Shown in pieces: positions 40,822 through 52,500 of a DNA stretch of 64,000 bases. The DNA is from Magicicada septendecula (Eukaryota > Arthropoda > Insecta > Hemiptera > Cicadidae), in the NCBI GenBank assembly GCA_034769895.1, contig CM068371.1:403789969-403853968 (forward strand), read 5' to 3'. Each line of letters opens with the position of its first letter. The stretch's first letter is position 1. The position numbers and the translations under genes are program-made. The notes beneath the pieces were generated by a model. That model was not told the DNA's origin, did not search any database, and saw only the letters and a list, made by a program, of their open reading frames with translations.

Positions 40822-43800
40822 ATGGGTGTGTGCGTGTCACATTACATGGAACACGCCCGGGACATTACCCGGGGCGAGCATACAAGTCAATTGTATCATA
40901 AGCATTGTAACATTGTTAAGTGTCGCTAGCTACTACAGCAACAGTGACTGTGTCTCATATGTACTATCAATTATTATGAATGTTGTGTATCGTTAATATG
41001 TTTGTGTGATTCAAATTCTGAGAACCACAAGTGTCAGTTATAGTGGCAATTATTCTATATATGTATTGTATTTTCTAAGGGTCAAAACATTGTGAAATTC
41101 ATTGGGGTTGTTATGTCAATATCATGGGGAAATTATTGTATTTTTTATGGTGTTATCAATTTATTGTAATGCTTGACAAATATCAAGGGGTATCATTTGG
41201 GAAAGATCAATACCTACTTAATTATTGTATTATTGTGCGTATTGTATCACTGTTATGTGTTGAGTAATCTTGACGTCAGTAAGCCCTTGCTATAGGCGTA
41301 AGGGTCAATTTATTGTATGCTTGGTGATTGTTAATTGAATTTATATTATGTCCATTATGTCATTGCTCTCTGGCCAGTGCGCCAATTATTGTATCGCTTA
41401 CGACATGTAAGTCTAATTATTATATTGTTCAATTTAACCGTTAATGTACAAAATCGTCCCGATTTTGGCGGGCAGTATGTTTAAACTTTGTACTGTTTTG
41501 TCAGCTGTAAGCAGTCTACTAACATTGCACGGCACGCGCGGATGACGTCACGCTTTTATCAAACCTTGCAACCGGCCAGCCTAGCCGACTGCAAGCCAGT
41601 ATTAGTTCAGTTTATAACACGACTCCGAGCGCATCTCTCGTTAAACACTTCTCTTACAGCCGCGGCTTTTGGCTATTATACAGCATGCATTTATAACATT
41701 TCACTTTAATCGTCTACCTGCGTCCATCTGCAATGGACCACGATTTCATTCAAAATTAATCTCGGGCATTATCGCCTCAAAATGCATCCGCACGTGCCGA
41801 TCGTAACTAACATACCAAATTATTCAATAAACGCATGTTCAATATCTTAAATACAGTCCACTTCTTTCTAACAAACAATCCAGCCTTCCTTATTAGCGTC
41901 TTTGGAATAACTCGCGATTCTTCAAGAGCTTCCAAACCGCATCAGCGAAATTCCGCCATTCACCGGGGCCTCCGTGTTCCCACCTTAGAGGTCTTCGTCT
42001 GGTCCTTGGCAACGAATTTGTTCGCCAAGGCCGGCGAGTCCCCTTATCCGCACCTCCAAAGGCTTAACAGCATGGAGAATGCACCACCCCCTCGCCGCAT
42101 CAGGCGCCCTAAGGCGCTGTTAGATGACCCCCCCCTAAGTTCATCACATAAACCCCCCAACCTTCTGGAGACTGAATTGATCACCATCATTCACTACCTG
42201 CGCCTGCCGAAACTGTAGTCAATCATGCTGCGGCAGATTGGAATGGATTGATTTATTGCCAGCATCAGCTTTGCCGATTCGGCAGGGCTTTGATCCGGGA
42301 CACGGGCTACCGCGAGGTTGTGCAAATGCCTTCCTTGCGAAAGCCATCTGCCCCGGTGATAAGTTCCTTCGACTCGACCGCCGCCTTCGGGCGGTCGAGC
42401 CTCTTGTCCTCGCCAGCGTGCCTCTAAGTTTCCGTGGGCTATGTCCTCGGAGACCAAGGAGCCGCGACCAGGCGTTGCAATTGGCTGAAGCCATGACCAC
42501 TAAGATCCCCGTCAGCACCTGCTTTGCTGATTCGGCAGGGTAATGACCTGAGACACGGGCTCTCGCGAGGTTGTGCAAGTGCCTTCCTTGTGGAAGCTGG
42601 CTGTCTCGGAGTCATTCCTTACCGTTTCGGCCGACGCCCTAGAGCGATCGAGCTTCTTGTCCTCGCCAGTACGTCACTACGTTCCCAAAGGCTAGCCTGA
42701 GGGGACCATGGTGTCGCGCCTCGGCGGGACAATTGGCTGAAGCAAAAGCTCAAGCTTGCCTCTGTGGTGGCCATGTCTTATCATGGACCCGCGGACTGCA
42801 CCATAACTCCTTGTGCAGAGCAAACGACCGTGCTGACCTGTTGGCATCTGGCGTTCATCAGGCCTTGGCCTGGACAACGCACACAAATTAGGGTGCAAGA
42901 CGCCCGCGCATCATCCATCCATCCATCCAGGCATTAAAAAGACTGGATAAAGGGGAAACGCTGCAGAAGGTGGCTGACCACTACGGCGTCGGTCATCGCA
43001 CAGTTGGAGATTGGAAGAAGAGACGATTAGAATTAGAAAAATGGTGTTCCTAACGAGTTACTGAGACTGCTTTTAAAGACAGAAAAACTATGAAAAATAG
43101 TGATTATGAAAAAGTTAGCAAAGCGTTGTACATTTGGTTTACACAGTTCAGGGAGAAAGGGGTGCCTATTTCGGGACCTATTTTAAAGAAAAGGCGTTGC
43201 AGTTTCAAAAAGAATTTAACGAAGGTGATGCAGATTTTACAGCAAGCGTTGGCTGGCTTGATAGATGGAAGAAGCGTTATGGAATCCGTCAGTTGAATAT
43301 TTGTGGCGAGAAACTGTCATCAAACTTTCAAGAAATGGAGCAGTTTAAGACAAAATTTCAAGACTTTGTTGAAACTGAAAGCTTAACAGGAGATCAAGTA
43401 TTTAATTGTGATGAAACAGGCCTTAATTTCAAAATGTTACCGAGTAACAGCCTTGCAGCTAGAACTGAAGCTGCAGCCCCTGGGTATAAACGTAGTAAAG
43501 AGAGAGTGACTATTTTAGCATGCAGTAATGCCACAGCAAACCATAAAATGGACTTGGCAATGATTGGAAAGTCCAAAAACCCTAGGGCTTTTAAAACCAT
43601 TTCAAAACATGCTCTTCCAGTAAAATATTTCAATCAAAAAAGTGCATGGATGACTAGTGAAATTTTTAAGGAATGGTTTTTTAAAGAGTTTGTTCCTTCT
43701 ACAGAGAAGTTTTTAAAAGACAACAACCACCCCAGAAAAGCAGTTTTACTGCTAGACAATGCCCCAACTCACCCTGATCCAGACGAACTTAGAGATGGGG

Positions 43801-45919
43801 ACATAAAGGCTATGTTTTTGCCACCAAATGTGATTGCCATTTGTCAGCCTATGGACCAGGGTGTTTTGGAAACACTTAAACGAAACTATCGAAGAAAGCT
43901 TCTGTCAACAGTCATACAAGAAATTGAAGATGGGCAAAACTTCATTAAGAAATGAAAAGTATAAATTTGAAGGATGTCGCTTATTGGGTCGCAAGGGCCT
44001 GGGCCGACGTCGGGGCACAAACAATTGCGAAGTCGTGGCATAAGCTGTTGGGCGAGGACGAAAATATGGCTGAAAGCATGCTGGATGAACTTCATGAAAG
44101 TATTTTGCCCTTGGTGCAATGTATCCCTGGATGTGAGGATGCATCGTTGGATGAAATAAGGAATTGGATTTCAGGAGACGACCAATATGAAATAACTGAC
44201 GAAGAAATTGTGACACTTGTTAATAGCGACGATGTTGTTGAAGAACAAGACTCTGAAACTGTTGAGCCCCAAAAGATCACACACAAAGAAGGGGTTAAAG
44301 CTCTTGAAGCAGCCATTCAGTACGTTGAGCAGCAAGAGGAAGCCAGGGTTGTCGACATAATGATGCTCCAAAGATGGCGAGACTTGGCAGCAAAGAAGCG
44401 GAAATCATCAGGGAGGCAGTCGAAGATCACTAATTTTTTTCACTCATCATGAACTGAACTCTCACTTCCAACATTTCTGACAGTGTAAGTCACTTTTATT
44501 ACGTACACATTAGTCTGATTCTATATTTATTTTTAGTAAATTTTTCTCGTTAAAATTTACTGAATTCTTAAACTTGAAGTGTGAAGTACTAAAGTGTGCG
44601 TAATTGTTTTCTATTTTTTTGTAAGTGTATAACTTCAATATTGTTGCTTGTTCTCTAAAATGTTTTACTACAATTTTGTAATATAATTGTACAGTACTGT
44701 ATTGTTTTCTCTATTGATTTGTTGTAAAACGTGATGTTTATTAATTACATTTACAAAATTACAACGTAATTTTATGATAAATTTGCGTTTTATTTAACTC
44801 TCCCTATTATCCGCCATTCCAGCTTATCTGCCCTTCCGCCAGCCCGTTTATGGCAGATAACCGGGACTCTACTGTATTTAGACATAACCATCACAAGATA
44901 CAACAACCACATACAATATGCAATATATAGAAAACCAACTTCCACTAACATCATTATACCTAACCATTCTGACCACCCACCACAACATAAAATGGCAGCA
45001 TTTTATTCGCTATTTAACAGAATGTACAAAATTCCCCTAAACAAACAAGAAACTGACAAAGAAAGAAATATAATATACCAAATTGGTTATGAAAATGGAT
45101 ACAATAAAAATACTGTGAACAAAATAGAAAATAAAATCAAATATGAAATTAAAACTGAACAATTAAGAATTAATCAAACTGAACAACACATAAATAATAA
45201 CAACAACAAAAAATGGACCACATTCACATACATAAATAATAAAATGACAAAACTAACAAAACTATTTAAAACCAGATATAAAAATAGCATACAAAACTAA
45301 TAAAAATAAATTACAAAATCTAAATAGCTCACACAACAAAGATAATACAACAACTAACGGTATATACAAAATTGAATGCCAAGATTGCAATAAATGTTAC
45401 ATAGGACAAACAAAAAAACAGCTGAAAAAACGTTATTTTGAACACCTAAACGCATACAAAAACCAGAAATATATAAATCCAATTTAGCCACACATGCAAT
45501 AAACACAGGACATGAATTCCCAGACATAACCAATGTAACACTAATAAAACATACGAGTATACCACACAAAGGCACCATAATGAACATTTGGGAAAATTTA
45601 CAAATATACAAACATACAACAAACTAATACCTGAACAAATACAAATCAATACAAAACATGACACAATATTCAAAGCACTCAACATTGAAAATACACAAAA
45701 AACTAACAAATACACCACAATCACGCACAATAAAACCAATTTGAAATACCAGAAGCCAACAGGAAGCCACAATAATAATAGTCAACCAACAACACATATG
45801 TACTTCACCAGACAAAAAAACCAGAAGGCTGAGGATGGGTACAAGATAGTACCCGAAACATGTTCCAATAAAGGAAAAAAATAACATCTTGAGGTAAATT
45901 TAAACATAAATATTAAATG

Positions 45920-45954
<35 letters not shown>

Positions 45955-48900
45955 TTTCGTGGAAGTAACATAAAATATTAAGTTAAACATTAATTATCTA
46001 CAATACAAGGGAATTTTAAAACAATTTTCCGGTATACAAAATAATTTCTATTTTTTTTATGCCATCAATCCAACTATTCATAAATACAGGCCTCCACAAA
46101 AATTAATGATCACCAAAAGTGTTAAATCGCAATCATTTCTCACTTTATACAAACCACAGTTCCTACTGTTTACAAACTATCAAAATATGATAGAGATCAT
46201 AACTATCTGTGGATATTAATGTGCTAAGAAACAAAACCAATACCCCAGCTTATTCCTACATTTCATACTACAATATTTATATGATTTGTTGAGACAAAAA
46301 GGTTAGTTGTGTATATTACATAAGGTAAATCTACTTATTTTATTAATCACCTCTTAGTTATAGTTAATTAGTTGAAGTTGTTAATGTAATTACTTACATT
46401 AACTACATATTTAAGATCACATGCTTAAAATATTTATATCTGTGTGTGTGATAGGTGTCCTTCGACAAAGAGTCAGGGAATTTTTGAAAGCAGAATACAA
46501 ATGTAAGGGAAAATGAGTAATGCTACTCCAAGTGAAATATGAAGTGGAAATTCATATGCCTGTAACTGTTAATTCTGAATCATGCCTCTGAATTATATTT
46601 TTTTAGCTGGTGCACAACCACAACTGATACAAACAATGTTTGTGTGCCTATAATGGTACTCAGTTAGTTGTAATATACATTAACTAATTATATCTAGTTA
46701 TTGATTGCATTACCTTTTAATTATGGAACACCATAGTCTTCTACATTTATTTATATGTACCCTGATATGCAAAATGATTTATATCCAATTTGTGTGACTT
46801 TAATGAGAGTACCAGTTTTGTGTTGTTATCATTTCATAAAATGTATTGATTAACACTATTCTTCAATTAAATGTAACATAAAAAGAGAACAATGGTAAAT
46901 GTAATGGTAATAATAAATAAACATACAATTGGAGTATTATAAAAGAGTCCAAATATCATTCGTGGAAGAAGTGGTAATATAAGATGTCTGAAGCAAACAG
47001 TTTTACCACTGAATGTTTTCAGGTCCCAAGTCGGATGTCTTGTGAATGCTTTCCAGGTTGGAGCAAAGTTTGATTGGTATGAGTATGATTCCCAAATAAG
47101 TATGTGATTATCTGTTGAAAACGTAAGCCAGTCGAAGAAGTTGACATGCTGTGCTGTATACAGGTTGAAAAAGTCGCAGAAATGGTGGTACATGTTAACT
47201 GCTGTATAAAAACATATCACACATTAGAGTCATACTTTAAATGAAATCGTTTGCACTGGAATTGAGGCATTGGTTTAAATGTAGCGTATTACACTACATT
47301 TACAACTGCTTGTGCAACTTTTAGTTTCACGCACCCGGTGTGGGGCACTGATTCAAATGTAGCCTTTACACTATGCAACCGATTGCTTGCAACTCTGCTG
47401 CGCACACATTCGGTAGACAATGAAGAAAATGAAATGGGACCAACACAACATATACAAATTTTTACAAACCGCCAATATCTCAAAAACGAAAAGGGGGATT
47501 TTATTGAAACAAAAACTATAATAAAATTTGCAATTTTTTCTAAGTTTCACTTGCTGACACCATATAGCTATCTCTTATAGAATGAAAGTTTATCGCATGC
47601 CAAACATTTCATGACATGGGGCCATTTTAAACCTCTGTTCTTGAAAATTATTAAAGATATTGGTTCAAATTTATGTCTAAAACCATCTCAAACTTCAAGG
47701 AACAGGGTGGTGAAAGAAATATTTTATCAGATCGGTAGTTTCTGAGGTTAGTCCAGAGAATGATATAAACAAATTTTTCCTCTTTATAAAAGTAGTATAG
47801 ATGCCATGTTTACTCTGCAATTGATTGCAGAGCAGTTGCAGCCTGTTTTTACTAACGTGCTGTTTTTACTACCGTGCAACTAGTTTCATGTAGGCTTGCA
47901 ATCAGCTGCGTAGTGCAACACAGGCCTAATAGTTCAGGTTCTCTATAACTTTAATTGGGCAAAATATTTTGCAGAAGAATCTCAGTTATCTGACCTAAAC
48001 GGGTGGACAGAATGTCAGATAATGGAGAAAATTGTTTAATTATCCTTTTTAACTATAAAGTGTGTTTATTTTTGTAAATAAATATTAATCATGATTATAC
48101 ATAAATATAATATTTGGTATGTACATTAGTATTATCCAGTGGCAAAGCGTGGACTTTTGCGATTTGTAAGTGGACAGAAAGCAAGTCCCCCATCCATCTC
48201 TCAACCTCTGCCACACATCCTAATGTCTACCTATGCATTTTTATGTCAGTAAGTTTCAATACACGCTTTCCTTACCCTGTTGGCTGAACTATTTTCCATT
48301 CCCATTTATTTAAAATTATGAACTGAAAATTAACAACATAATTAAAAAAAATAAAATAAACTAGTTACTTTATGATTTTAAATTAAGTATGGCAAAAGCT
48401 GTAGTCTACAAAACATATTTTACTGTAACGAAATAACAAAATTGGGTAACATACAATAACTGCATAAGTAAATATGCTGTAATAGAATCATAAGGAGATG
48501 TAGCAGTTGTCTTGAAAAAATAGTCAGTTAGAGATTAACACAGCAGTTGTACATTATAGTACAGCGAAAACGCTACAACTGCTGCAGCGTATTAACCACT
48601 GTAGAAATATGGACTTCCTTCTCCACTAAGACATTCGGCTTTATGCTGTACAGTGGTAGGGAGCAATGAACTCTGTAAACACACACTACGCGCACAATCA
48701 GGCAGCGTATATCCACGAGTAGTATTCATGCTCATCACCGCTAACTTATAAACACACTCCAATGTCTGTTGATTAATATTATCTCATTTTGTTTATACAG
48801 AAACATTTTAGGATTTTGAACTGATGCACTGATTTAGAAAAGTTGGCAGGTTTAACAAAAAACATGTTTTCTTTTACCATAGACTTTTAAATAGTAAACT

Positions 48901-49488
48901 GTGCTTACATAGCATATACCGACCCTTTGCCACTGGTATTATCATACTAATATGTGTAATGTACACCTTTACATAATCTATGCATACTTAAATTTATATA
49001 CCTAAAACAAACAAAAAATTAAATAACAATAATTAAATTTTAATTTTTGAATAAAGCATTAACTGTGTTGCATTCCTTATCTTCATTTATTTGCCCCTCT
49101 CTCTCTCTCTCACACACACACTCAACACACTAACTACACCAAAATTAAAAGTTAGATATGTTTAATTAATTAGTTATTTTTGGTTTGCAGCTTTAGTATA
49201 AGAAATATGTTTGTATGAATCTTTGACAGTATCACACAAAAACTAATAAAAAACTGTTGACATTGTTAAAAATTGCAGATGTGTGTGTTATAAAAGTAGA
49301 TAAATGAAATGTATATGCAAATTAAAAAAGTAAGAAATCAATAGAATAAATAATTATGTGAGAACACATGAAGCTACAGGCACGTGTAACAATCAGATTA
49401 ATACACCTACATCAGAATTTCTAGTGTGTGTGTAAAAAAATTCTGGGACTGTTTACCAATATTTGTGCGAACGCACACATGCATGTGA

Positions 49489-49527
<39 letters not shown>

Positions 49528-52500
49528 CGTAAGTGATTAGTCATATCAATTATAGGTTTTACATATAACTACCTGTCCTCATTGCCACTTATGTAAGACA
49601 TGATTATCTTACAATAGGTACATGCAATACGTTAGTGACAACTATGTAATTATCACAGTTGTCTGATTTTGTTTATGAGACCACTTATGCTTAAAAGTTA
49701 AAAATATTTCTAATCTAATTCATAAGAATTATGTGACTTTGAACCATTGCTTATTAGAATTTTGTGTAGTGCTATGTTGGTTAAAACGGAAGCTTAGATA
49801 CTGGTAAGTAAAATTTGAAAACTGCAACTCTCCTGTACTTCAGTCTACTAAACTGGTATTATATTACACTACAAATAACTGGTATAAATTTGACAACTTA
49901 CTAAAAAATCTTTAAAAACTCTTTACAGCGCTTATAAGACAAACTGCTGGAAACAGAAATCATTACCAAACACTCTTATCAATTGTATGAAACAATAATG
50001 TATTCGTTCTTACTTGCATCAATTTTCATTAGGTAAGTTGGCTTGTCAATAACGATATCACAGTCACCAGTATCAATTGGTCTTTTAGGCAACTCTTTGA
50101 AAAACCTCAGCTCTGGGCCCCAAGACTGAAGGGGACTGATGTGGTCACATTCTTCATCTAATCTCGACCTGTGCAATCTATAACAAAATGTGGACCATAT
50201 ATAAACAAAAATATTCTCTTAGTCAATGAGGCTTACAATGCTCACAGAACATACAAAGTCCAACATCTGTTCAAAAAGCTGCACAACTTTTTAATAAATT
50301 TTTATTATGAAAAATTTGTAGCTTCCTGGTGCACTTGTTTTTTGTGAGAATGTCATGAATTTACGGATATGTTGAACTTTTCTGTTATTTCTCAAACTGT
50401 CAAAACGATGATTAGAACAAGGAACAAAGTTATCACAAACTTGTATTAACATCAGCATCATCAGATGACACAGCCATCCCAATCATGAGTCTGTGGATCA
50501 CTGCATGTTAATTATCACAGTTCTTAAATCACTTGAGCCATTCACAACAATGCGTACGGCTTATGCAATGATCACTATAAACTTGTTTTATGAATTTCTA
50601 TAAATTTTTTTTCAATTTTTAAACCAAAATTTAAATAAATACCACTATTGAATTAACGACTCGGAACACTAAGTTTTTTATAAGTAAAAGCATAAAGTTT
50701 TACCTTACAGCCTGAACCGGTTTTCACCTTTAAAAGGCTTCTTCAGAGGCTGCCGCTGGTAGCGCTGTCCGTCCTGTTGTGGGCGACGGAAACGAATTTT
50801 GAAAGATCAATGCTGTGTGTGTGGGGTGAGATATGTTCGAATAAGGCGTGCGATTTGAATTGTGTCTGTTCGTTTAGGATGTCGTTTTTATTTGTTTTCG
50901 TGTGTTTGTATATTTCCAGTTGTTCTAGAGTGTCTAGTTTTCGGCCTTTTGTGTGTACATGTAGAATGTTCATGTTATTGTCGATGTTTTTATATGTGTG
51001 GTTTGCTTCAATGAGGTGGTTTGCAAAGGTGGATTCGGTAGTGGAGTGGAGTGCCTTTGTGTGTTCAATGTATCTCTGTTTGAACCTACGTCCTGTCTGG
51101 CCTATGTAAAATTTATTGCAATTTGTGCAATTTAGCTTGTAGATCGAATTTGTTTTGTGCTTTGTGTGTGTGTTCTGTTTTGTTAGTAGTTTCGTAAGCG
51201 ATTCTGTATCCTGCTTTTTTGAATTTGTGGGCTATTTTTTCAGTTTGTTTGTTGATGTATGTTAGTGTTATGAATTTGTTGTTTTATGTCTTTGTTTGTT
51301 GTTTGTTTTGTGTAGGAGTTTACTGACTATTGTTCTGTCATATCCGTTAGATTCTGCTAGATATTTTATCGTGTTTAGTTCGTCTTTGTGGTCTTTTTCA
51401 TCTAAGGGGATGTTGTTAAGTTAAGTAAGCCCCACACACACAGCATCGATCTTTCGAAATTCGATTCCGTCGCCCACAACAGGACGGACAGCACTACCAG
51501 CGGCAGCCTCTGAAGAAGCCTTTTAAAGGCGAAAACCGGTTCAGGCTGTAAGGTAAAACTTTATGCTTTTACTTATAAAAAACTAAGTGTTCCGAGTCGT
51601 TAATACAATAGTGGTATTTAGTTAAGTAATGGACACGTCATGGACAATGAAATCCAAGAACAAAATTTAAAGTCACTTTCCCACTCATTAAAATGAGCCA
51701 CCATGAATATATCAGACATACTCTACACCAATGGTGTAACTAGAACTTACTCGGGGGGGGGGGGAAAGGTACCCCCCTCCTTTTTCCTCAGGACAAATGA
51801 AAAATTTCGCCCAACATTCAACATTCTTGCCATTTAATTTTATAAATACTCTGTTATAATTAATTTTTTGATATGTAAAATATTGCTTTCATGTACAAAG
51901 ATACATAAAAAAGATTAATTATTTTAAAAATTAGTATATTTTTAAAACATTTTGTCTAACCTAACAGAAACTAAAATACATTGTCAGTCATTTACAGTTT
52001 TAATTTATTTGGGACATTGAAGTTTTCTTAGCAGATATGAACACAGATGAAACTTTTTTACCAATACAGTATAGTTTTCACCAAATTATGGTATTACGTA
52101 CCAAACATTTTTCCTCATAAATTCTACGTTGGAAAAAAAATAAATTATACACCAAAGATGGTTCACTTTAATTCATTTATTATAAAATAAACTATTATAT
52201 CCCTGTTTAAAGAACAAGATTAATTTTTCATAGATTCTTTGCAATGGCATTTAACACTTCATCAGCCCTTGTACTTGTTGGTACCTTAGTGAGAAAATTT
52301 GACTTATAACCCAAAATGTCCTGTCATTTCCCTTGCAATTACTATGTGAAGTAGGATTAATTCGGTAAAATAGAATACAATATTTTATTTCTAAGAAACA
52401 TTAACAATAATGTGTTTTAGCATGTTCTCAAATTGTCGTTGAAATTCTTAGGACAAAGTATCCTACTGAATTGAGAATTAAGGAATAAAAAGTAACTTTC

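Larger units (their letters stand above)
34353..41944 (+). mobile_element. BEL/Pao LTR retrotransposon (7.6 kb)
   Basis: 467-bp LTRs start TGTTTAAACTTTG and end in ACA or TCA. A 5-bp target duplication (GCGAA) flanks them. The internal region has a PBS-like site just after the 5' LTR, one gag-pol frame, and a 708-bp 3' non-coding stretch before the 3' LTR. There is no env-like frame. The LTRs appear identical apart from one base near the terminus, so this is the youngest element of the nest. It interrupts the Jockey RT. Confidence 0.95.
32786..42928 (+). mobile_element. Jockey-like non-LTR retrotransposon, 5'-truncated, split by a BEL element
   Basis: It begins within the protein linker upstream of the RT ([13 protein letters not shown] text at 32788) and ends in a short (ATCC)n tail at about 42909-42928. 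Flanking 12-bp duplications prove it inserted by target-primed reverse transcription. It is GC-richer than its surroundings. Without the 7.6-kb BEL it is about 2.5 kb: partial ORF2 plus a 710-bp 3' UTR. The missing 5' end (ORF1 and most of the endonuclease) makes it dead on arrival. Confidence 0.9.
32302..44874 (+). mobile_element. pogo/Tigger DNA transposon (split by a LINE)
   Basis: The termini are CAGTAGAGTCTCGGTTATCT and the inverse of CAGTAGAGTCCCGGTTATCT, one mismatch in 20, flanked by TA at 32300-32301 and 44875-44876. Subterminal TTATCNGCC motifs repeat on both sides. Removing the 10.1-kb LINE insertion leaves an element of about 2.4 kb, the usual Tigger size, with one transposase gene. 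Several frame breaks make it inactive. It is younger than the PLE it entered and older than the LINE. Confidence 0.92.
32191..45900 (+). mobile_element. Penelope-like element, split by the Tigger insertion
   Basis: The RT C-terminal region is in two parts, 32191-32299 and 44877 onward. The left part encodes [20 protein letters not shown] and ends KIN. The right part resumes with [24 protein letters not shown] and [18 protein letters not shown], classic Penelope RT text. A linker follows, then a GIY-YIG endonuclease ([20 protein letters not shown] from 45359). The Tigger sits at a TA target, and without it the RT frame is continuous. The 5' RT blocks are missing, so the copy is 5'-truncated at the microsatellite. 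Frameshifts near 45300 and 45480 disable the endonuclease. A hammerhead-like motif sits at the 3' end. Confidence 0.85.
29921..46926 (-). other. Eogt intron of 17.0 kb filled by nested transposons
   Basis: It runs from donor GTATGT at 46926 to the acceptor at 29921. About 13.7 kb (32191-45900) is the PLE/Tigger/Jockey/BEL nest and about 1.4 kb (30490-31860) is a decayed LINE. The rest is AT-rich. Without these insertions the intron would be roughly 2 kb. Confidence 0.85.
47202..50013 (-). other. Eogt intron (2.8 kb) with MITEs
   Basis: GTAAGA donor at 50013 and the acceptor at 47202. It holds a possible MITE (47362-47935), a Tigger end relic (47972), a hAT MITE (48137-48935) and a (GT)n tract. 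Confidence 0.8.
50636..51621 (-). mobile_element. Penelope-like element fragment with inverted terminal repeats
   Basis: Two arms of about 191 bp, 50636-50826 and 51430-51621, are reverse complements with only a few differences. Between and partly inside them, the minus strand encodes the end of a Penelope RT ([20 protein letters not shown]) and a GIY-YIG endonuclease. PLEs are known to carry pseudo-LTRs, often with an inverted upstream copy. The left arm is in coding orientation (3' repeat) and the right arm is inverted at the truncated 5' end. Both arms contain a hammerhead-like motif. Confidence 0.85.

Noticed and set aside
42194..42578. Overlapping ORFs of 87-119 codons in the Jockey 3' UTR
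   Set aside because: They result from GC-rich tandem repeats with few stops; no conserved motif.
45446..45887. Minus-strand ORFs of 85-108 codons rich in V, L, C and F
   Set aside because: Antisense of the A-rich Penelope coding region; composition is a by-product.
50291..50482. 63-codon minus frame next to an Eogt exon
   Set aside because: Not homologous to EOGT and not joined by phase-consistent splice sites; left unassigned.
50777..51109. 110-codon plus-strand ORF
   Set aside because: It is the antisense of the GIY-YIG endonuclease, which is convincingly coding on the minus strand.
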